Below are positions 33,125 to 36,926 of a DNA stretch of 36,926 bases, in pieces. How positions within the stretch are numbered: position 1 is the stretch's first letter; each line of letters starts with the position of its first letter. This DNA is from Prevotella sp. (lineage in GTDB: Bacteria; Bacteroidota; Bacteroidia; Bacteroidales; Bacteroidaceae): assembly GCA_017478085.1 (NCBI GenBank), contig JAFVEE010000115.1:1-36926 (forward strand). The letters are read 5' to 3'. Below the pieces are notes generated by a model. That model made no database searches and was not told the DNA's origin. It saw nothing but the letters and a program-made list of their open reading frames with translations. The translations under genes were made by a program, and so were the position numbers.

Positions 33125-34183
33125 CTAAATAGTAGTCTTGAATAGCGAATGCTCGTTGTGCCTTCGCATCACTACGTCCATGATTTCATCGTCGGTCGAG
33201 AGGTTGAAGTCGCCTGGTATGCTGTTCTTCAGCACAGCCGCTGCCAGCGAGTAGTCCAGTTGCAGCTGCTCATCGTCAGGGAAAGCTTGCAGGGCGTGCA
33301 GGAAGGCGGCCAGGAAGGCGTCGCCCACACCCATGGGGTCTACGATGCCTGGTGCGTCAATGACGCGCGTCTTCAGCAGTCGCCCGTCGCTCCATAGCAG
33401 GGCCGTAAGCGTATGGTGGCTCGACGATATCTGGTTGCGCATGCCCATCAGCCACTTTCGGCAACGCGGGAAGCGACGGTGAATCTCGTCGAACCACACG
33501 CGGTAGGGCTCGGGATCCAGCTCGAAGCTGTCGTCAAGGGCGTCGAAGAGTGGGGCCGTGCGCTGGGTAATGAACTCAAACTCGATCACATCGCCAAACA
33601 TCACGTCGCAGCGCTCCAGCATGCGGCTGAGCGTCTCGCGGGCATCGGCACCATACTTCCACAGGTTCTTGCGGTAGTTAATGTCGTAGGAGATGGTGAT
33701 GCCCATCTCGTCGGCAATGTCGAGGGCTTCAAACGTGGCATCGGCAGCATTCTGCGAGATGGCCGCCGTGATGCCCGATGCCTGAAACACCGATGCGCCC
33801 TTCAGAATGTCGCGCCAGGGTATCATGCCAGGCTTCAGGTCGTAGTAGGCCGAGTTGTCGCGGTCGTATATCACCTTGGTGTTGCGCATGCCGGCCGATG
33901 GCTCGAAGTAGTAGGTGCCAATGCGCTGGCCGCCATAGAGCACGCGGCTCACGTTGACACCCAGCTGAGCCAGGCACATGGCTCCCGCATGCCCCACCGG
34001 GGTGTCAGGCAGTCGGGTAATATACTCTACCTCGTCGCCCAGCGTGGCCAGCGACACGGCCACATTGGCCTCGCTGCCGCCATACTTGCTGGTGAAGATG
34101 TCGCCTTGTGTCAGTCTAAGGTGGTCGGGCTTCGAGAATCGAAGCAGCAACTCGCCGAAAGTCACTATCTTTCCTTTTTTCAT
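33125..34183 (-). CDS. kdgK: PfkB-family sugar kinase, probably 2-dehydro-3-deoxygluconokinase
   Basis: This 352-residue protein is a ribokinase/PfkB-fold kinase. It has the N-terminal substrate segment (GELLLRFSKPDHLRL, YGGSEANVAVSLATLG, residues 11-49) and the C-terminal signature DPMGVGDAFLAAFLHAL with catalytic base Asp288. The opening FGELLLRFSKP and the FEPSAGMRNTKVIYDRDNSA stretch resemble KDG kinases, which phosphorylate 2-keto-3-deoxygluconate in uronate breakdown. Other sugars cannot be ruled out because no other pathway gene is in view. It is the first gene of a two-gene unit with the beta-barrel protein. Confidence 0.82.
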   Translation of the reverse strand: MKKGKIVTFGELLLRFSKPDHLRLTQGDIFTSKYGGSEANVAVSLATLGDEVEYITRLPDTPVGHAGAMCLAQLGVNVSRVLYGGQRIGTYYFEPSAGMRNTKVIYDRDNSAYYDLKPGMIPWRDILKGASVFQASGITAAISQNAADATFEALDIADEMGITISYDINYRKNLWKYGADARETLSRMLERCDVMFGDVIEFEFITQRTAPLFDALDDSFELDPEPYRVWFDEIHRRFPRCRKWLMGMRNQISSSHHTLTALLWSDGRLLKTRVIDAPGIVDPMGVGDAFLAAFLHALQAFPDDEQLQLDYSLAAAVLKNSIPGDFNLSTDDEIMDVVMRRHNEHSLFKTTI

Positions 34184-34217
34184 TGATTTTAGCTTCTGTT
34201 TCGTCTAATTTCGGGTG

Positions 34218-34225
34218 CAAAGGTA
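34218..34225 (-). promoter_or_regulatory. -7 box for kdgK
   Basis: TACCTTTG on the minus strand, 35 nt upstream of the kdgK start, matches the -7 consensus. There is no TTTG 20 nt further up. Confidence 0.6.
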
Positions 34226-34343
34226 CGAAAGAGTTGGGAGTTAAAAGCCTGGAGTTGCGAGTTTTTTTTGATTATTTTGACAAAAAAAGTTAAATCACGA
34301 TAAATAACTACTAACACCGAGCCTCTAACTCCCAACTTTTTTG

Positions 34344-34351
34344 TACCTTTG
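34344..34351 (+). promoter_or_regulatory. -7 box for rplU-rpmA
   Basis: TACCTTTG at 34344-34351 matches the -7 consensus and is the mirror image of the kdgK box. Transcription from about 34357 would give a leader of about 90 nt. Confidence 0.65.
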
Positions 34352-34357
34352 CAGCCC

Positions 34358-34447
34358 GAGTAGAGTCCGTTGGGGCTGGGTGAAGTGCGCACGAACGTGT
34401 GCCGCCTCGCGGAAAAAACCCTAAAAATACATTATTAACAAAACGCA
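34358..34447 (+). promoter_or_regulatory. rplU 5' leader with hairpin
   Basis: The leader has GC-rich stretches in an otherwise AT-rich area, including GTGCGCAC-GAAC-GTGTGC (34385-34402), which can form a stem with one G-U pair. Ribosomal protein leaders often carry autoregulatory structures; whether this one does is not shown by the sequence alone. Confidence 0.35.
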
Positions 34448-34765
34448 ATGTACGCAATTGTAGAAATTCAGGGTCAGCAGTTCAAGGCCGAAGAGGGCAA
34501 GAAGCTCTTTGTGCACCACATCAAGGACGTGGAGGCAGGCAAGACTGTTGAATTTGACAAAGTGCTGCTCGTAGATGCCGACGGCACGGTCAAGGTAGGC
34601 GCACCCACCGTAGAAGGTGCAAAGGTAGTAGTAGAGGTAGTGAACCCGCTGGTGAAGGGCGACAAGGTCATCGTCTTCAAGATGAAGCGTCGCAAGGACT
34701 CTCGCAAGCGCAACGGTCATCGTGAGCAGTTCACTCAGGTAGAAGTTAAACAAGTAATCGCTTAA
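34448..34765 (+). CDS. rplU: 50S ribosomal protein L21
   Basis: This 105-residue protein starts [20 protein letters not shown] and includes the family's central VEFDKVLLV and [11 protein letters not shown] segments and the basic [15 protein letters not shown] region that binds 23S rRNA. L21 is part of the large ribosomal subunit. It is followed after 15 nt by rpmA, the usual pairing. An AGGAGG-like sequence between the two genes is unusual for this order and may reinforce L27 initiation. Confidence 0.97.
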   Translation: MYAIVEIQGQQFKAEEGKKLFVHHIKDVEAGKTVEFDKVLLVDADGTVKVGAPTVEGAKVVVEVVNPLVKGDKVIVFKMKRRKDSRKRNGHREQFTQVEVKQVIA

Positions 34766-34780
34766 AGGAGGAACAACATT

Positions 34781-35044
34781 ATGGCACATAAAAAAGGTGT
34801 AGGTAGTTCTAAGAACGGCCGCGAGAGTGCAGCCCAGCGACTTGGCGTGAAAATCTGGGGTGGCCAGAAGGTTCAGGCTGGCAACATCATCGTTCGCCAG
34901 CGTGGCACCAAGCACAACCCTGGCAATGGCGTAGCTATTGGCAAGGACGATACGCTCTATGCCCTCATTGATGGCACCGTGAATTTCCACAAGGGAAAGC
35001 GCGACAAGAGCGTCGTCTCGGTTATTCCTAACGCTGAGGCCTAA
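34781..35044 (+). CDS. rpmA: 50S ribosomal protein L27
   Basis: This 87-residue protein starts [20 protein letters not shown], the L27 signature that reaches the peptidyl-transferase centre, and continues with LGVKIWGGQ and [18 protein letters not shown]. It lacks the short cleavable N-terminal extension found in Firmicutes. It shares the rplU transcript, which ends at the hairpin at 35094-35120. Confidence 0.97.
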   Translation: MAHKKGVGSSKNGRESAAQRLGVKIWGGQKVQAGNIIVRQRGTKHNPGNGVAIGKDDTLYALIDGTVNFHKGKRDKSVVSVIPNAEA

Positions 35045-35093
35045 AAACACTTACAAACAAACACAACTTACTTCCAAACAAACAACAGAATGT

Positions 35094-35134
35094 CCCCAAC
35101 CTTCACCCCGAAGGTTGGGGCTTCTGCTTTTTTT
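35094..35134 (+). terminator. Terminator after rpmA
   Basis: A perfect 11-bp stem pairs CCCCAACCTTC (35094-35104) with GAAGGTTGGGG (35110-35120) around a 5-nt loop. A run of seven T residues follows shortly after. Confidence 0.9.
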
Positions 35135-35144
35135 ACGCTGAAAG

Positions 35145-35176
35145 TTTGGTCATTTTCGCAAATTAATGTACCTTTG
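35145..35176 (+). promoter_or_regulatory. Promoter of serS
   Basis: TTTG (35145-35148) is followed after 20 nt by TACCTTTG (35169-35176), an exact consensus. The leader of about 45 nt contains a short AAATAGT-type tandem repeat (around 35190-35216). Confidence 0.8.
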
Positions 35177-35228
35177 CACTTCAAAAGGCAAATAGTAAAT
35201 AGTAAATCGTTAAATAGAAAAAGAACCG

Positions 35229-36548
35229 ATGCTTACACTGAAACTTATCACAGAGGAAACCGACCGCGTGATTCGTGGTCTTGAGAAGAAACACTTCAAG
35301 GGTGCCCGCGAGGCTATCGACCAGGTGCTGGCCGTCGACAAGAAGCGCCGCGAGGCCCAGCAGCAGTTAGACAAGAACCTGAACGAGCAGAAGCAGCAGT
35401 CGGGCCAGATTGGCCGCCTGATGAAGGAGGGCAAGCGCGACGAGGCCGAGGCCATCAAGCAGGGCGTTGCCAAGCTGAAGGAAGATTCGAAGCAGCTGGA
35501 GCAGATGATGAACGAGGCCCAGGAAGAGATGGTTCGCCTGCTCTGCCAGATCCCCAACATACCCTACGACGAGGTGCCCGAAGGTGCTGCCGCCGAAGAC
35601 AACCGCGTGGTGAAGAGCAACCTGAAGGAGTGCACGGCCAGCGACACCGTGGGCAACTGGGACGTGAACCCCACGCTGGGCATTGAGAATCCGCTGCCCC
35701 ACTGGGAGCTGGCCAAGAAGTACAATCTCATCGACTTCGACCTGGGCGTTAAGATCACCGGTGCCGGCTTCCCGGTCTATATTGGCAAGGGTGCCCGCCT
35801 GCAGCGTGCGCTCATCAATTTCTTCCTCGATGAGGCCCGCCAAAGTGGATACACGGAGATTATGCCTCCCACCGTGGTCAATGCAGCCTCTGGCTATGGC
35901 ACGGGCCAGTTGCCCGACAAGGAGGGACAGATGTATCATTGCGAGGTCGACGACTTCTACCTCATCCCCACTGCCGAGGTGCCTGTGACCAATATCTACC
36001 GCGATGTCATTCTCGACGAGAAGGAACTGCCCATCAAGAACTGCGCCTACACCGAGTGCTTCCGTCGCGAGGCTGGCTCCTATGGTAAGGATGTGCGTGG
36101 CCTGAACCGTCTGCACGAGTTCTCCAAGATCGAGATTGTGCGCATCGACAAGCCCGAACACTCCAAGGAGAGCCACAAGGAGATGCTGGAGCATGTAGAG
36201 GGACTGCTCAAGGAACTCGAGCTGCCATACCGCATCCTGTTGCTCTGTGGTGGCGACCAGTCGTTCACCAGCAGCATCTGCTACGACTTCGAGGTCTATA
36301 GCGAGGCCCAGGGCCGTTGGCTCGAAGTGTCGTCGGTCAGTAACTTCGACACCTATCAGGCCAATCGCTTGAAGTGCCGCTACCGCCCTGAGGGCAGCAA
36401 GAAGCCTGAGCTCTGCCACACGCTCAACGGTTCGGCCCTGGCTCTGCCCCGCATCGTAGCCGCCTTGCTCGAGAACAACCAGACCCCCGAAGGCATTCGC
36501 ATTCCCAAGGCACTGCAGCCCTACACAGGCTTCGATATCATTGACTAA
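35229..36548 (+). CDS. serS: Seryl-tRNA synthetase
   Basis: This 439-residue protein has the N-terminal long helical arm (about 30-110, EAQQQLDKNLNEQKQQ and similar heptads) that binds the tRNA-Ser variable arm. The class II catalytic core follows, with motif 2 in CFRREAGSYGKDVRGLNRLHEF-type sequence and motif 3 in NGSALALPRIVAALLENNQ. It charges tRNA-Ser and tRNA-Sec in the cytoplasm. Length and motifs are normal. It is transcribed alone from its own promoter and is followed by a bidirectional hairpin. Confidence 0.97.
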   Translation: MLTLKLITEETDRVIRGLEKKHFKGAREAIDQVLAVDKKRREAQQQLDKNLNEQKQQSGQIGRLMKEGKRDEAEAIKQGVAKLKEDSKQLEQMMNEAQEEMVRLLCQIPNIPYDEVPEGAAAEDNRVVKSNLKECTASDTVGNWDVNPTLGIENPLPHWELAKKYNLIDFDLGVKITGAGFPVYIGKGARLQRALINFFLDEARQSGYTEIMPPTVVNAASGYGTGQLPDKEGQMYHCEVDDFYLIPTAEVPVTNIYRDVILDEKELPIKNCAYTECFRREAGSYGKDVRGLNRLHEFSKIEIVRIDKPEHSKESHKEMLEHVEGLLKELELPYRILLLCGGDQSFTSSICYDFEVYSEAQGRWLEVSSVSNFDTYQANRLKCRYRPEGSKKPELCHTLNGSALALPRIVAALLENNQTPEGIRIPKALQPYTGFDIID

Positions 36549-36569
36549 CGATAACACCGCCCTATAACG

Positions 36570-36614
36570 ACAGCGAGACGCGCTTCTTCTGAGTGAGGAA
36601 GCGCGTCTCGCTGT
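36570..36614. terminator. Bidirectional terminator after serS
   Basis: A perfect 17-bp stem pairs ACAGCGAGACGCGCTTC (36570-36586) with GAAGCGCGTCTCGCTGT (36598-36614) around an 11-nt loop. It sits between serS and a converging minus-strand gene. Confidence 0.85.
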
Positions 36615-36637
36615 TTATCGTGTATTCGTTTCTGGGG

Positions 36638-36926
36638 TCAGGTCACCACTCGGTAGCCGGTTCCCGTGAACACCAGCGCCGGGGGGCCGTCGAGGCCCCT
36701 CAGGTGCAGCTTTTCGAAGTTGGGGTAGGGCGTGTAGTCTCTGGGGAAGCGCTCTTGGTGCGCCTCGATGTGCCCGTTCCACGATACGGGTATGGTGCTG
36801 TACTGCTTCTTCCCGCAGGCCAGCACCTTGTCGTTCCAGTAGCCGAAGATGGTGAACACCCGGTAGCCTCCGTCCTTCACGATCAGCTTGTTGCGGATGA
36901 TGGCGATGTGCTGGTTGTAGAGCACC
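36638..36926 (-). CDS. Unidentified protein, C-terminal part (truncated by window)
   Basis: The frame is open to the last base of the window, so the N-terminal part is missing. The 96 or so visible residues include VFTIFGYWNDKVLACGKKQY, HQERFPRDYTPYPNF and end GPPALVFTGTGYRVVT. Strands with aromatic residues suggest a beta-rich domain, but I do not recognise the family. Its stop is 24 nt from the serS terminator hairpin. Confidence 0.5.
   Translation of the reverse strand, partial: VLYNQHIAIIRNKLIVKDGGYRVFTIFGYWNDKVLACGKKQYSTIPVSWNGHIEAHQERFPRDYTPYPNFEKLHLRGLDGPPALVFTGTGYRVVT

Larger units (their letters stand above)
34216..34353. repeat. Long inverted repeat containing divergent promoters
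   Basis: The left arm starts TGCAAAGGTACGAAAGAGTT (34216) and the right arm reads as its inverted copy, TGCAAAGGTACAAAAAAGTT, back from 34353. Each arm continues with GGGAGTTA and is about 34 bp long, with few differences. The 68-bp centre is AT-rich. Each arm carries one TACCTTTG box pointing outward. Confidence 0.85.

Noticed and set aside
34216-34353. Phase-variable invertible promoter as an annotated feature
   Set aside because: The promoters lie inside the symmetrical arms, so inversion of the centre would not switch direction; kept only as a repeat with a finding.
35367-36557. 396-codon minus-strand frame opposite serS
   Set aside because: serS is unambiguous; the antisense product is a Leu/Val/Ala-rich shadow.

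Overview
The window looks like a chromosome segment from a Bacteroidales bacterium, most likely Prevotellaceae. Three things support this. There are many promoters of the Bacteroidota type (TTTG, about 20 nt, then TAnnTTTG). The protein families are typical of the order: a divergent LptD, a Reg_prop/Y_Y_Y sensor, a DUF4153-like membrane protein, a type IX sorting-tail-like domain and an ECF sigma/short anti-sigma pair. There are no strong Shine-Dalgarno sites. No rRNA, tRNA, CRISPR array or transposase was seen. Most genes are GC-rich; about 12.1-17.0 kb is visibly AT-rich and looks like accessory DNA.

Layout. 1-2.1 kb: the 3' end of an OadA/PycB-like carboxyltransferase, a 22-bp tandem repeat array, an HD-domain hydrolase and a PaaI-like thioesterase. 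2.2-5.1 kb: a single-chain MmeI-like restriction-modification enzyme. 5.2-12.0 kb: an LptD-like outer-membrane protein, a large periplasmic propeller sensor with no kinase, and an M48 lipoprotein peptidase. 12.1-17.0 kb (all minus strand): a HExxH metallopeptidase paired with a small protein, lying between two near-identical terminator hairpins; then a membrane-protein operon (two overlapping membrane ORFs that may be one frameshifted gene, an unknown soluble protein and a DUF4153-like protein). Upstream of that operon is a strong promoter driving a highly structured RNA of about 270 nt.

17.6-24.5 kb (minus): a tightly packed seven-gene unit, tatA-tatC-Fe/S membrane protein-Tat lipoprotein aldo/keto reductase-clpS-clpA-aat. 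It joins a Tat exporter, two probable Tat clients and the N-degron machinery (Aat makes the degron, ClpS reads it, ClpA unfolds the substrate). 24.7-30.3 kb (plus): a secreted GH43 glycosidase, a small stand-alone sorting-tail-like protein, an L,D-transpeptidase, an ECF sigma factor, a membrane anti-sigma candidate and a Spy-like periplasmic protein, which suggests an envelope-maintenance cluster. 30.3-34.2 kb (minus): an outer-membrane beta-barrel protein and a KdgK-type sugar kinase. 34.4-36.5 kb (plus): rplU, rpmA and serS. The window ends in an unidentified minus-strand gene.

The best candidates for something undescribed are the structured RNA at 16.73-17.00 kb with the membrane operon behind it, the metallopeptidase/small-protein cassette between duplicated hairpins, and the Fe/S membrane protein with an internal twin-arginine motif encoded beside its own Tat exporter. 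All functional statements come from reading motifs in the sequence; no database search was run.
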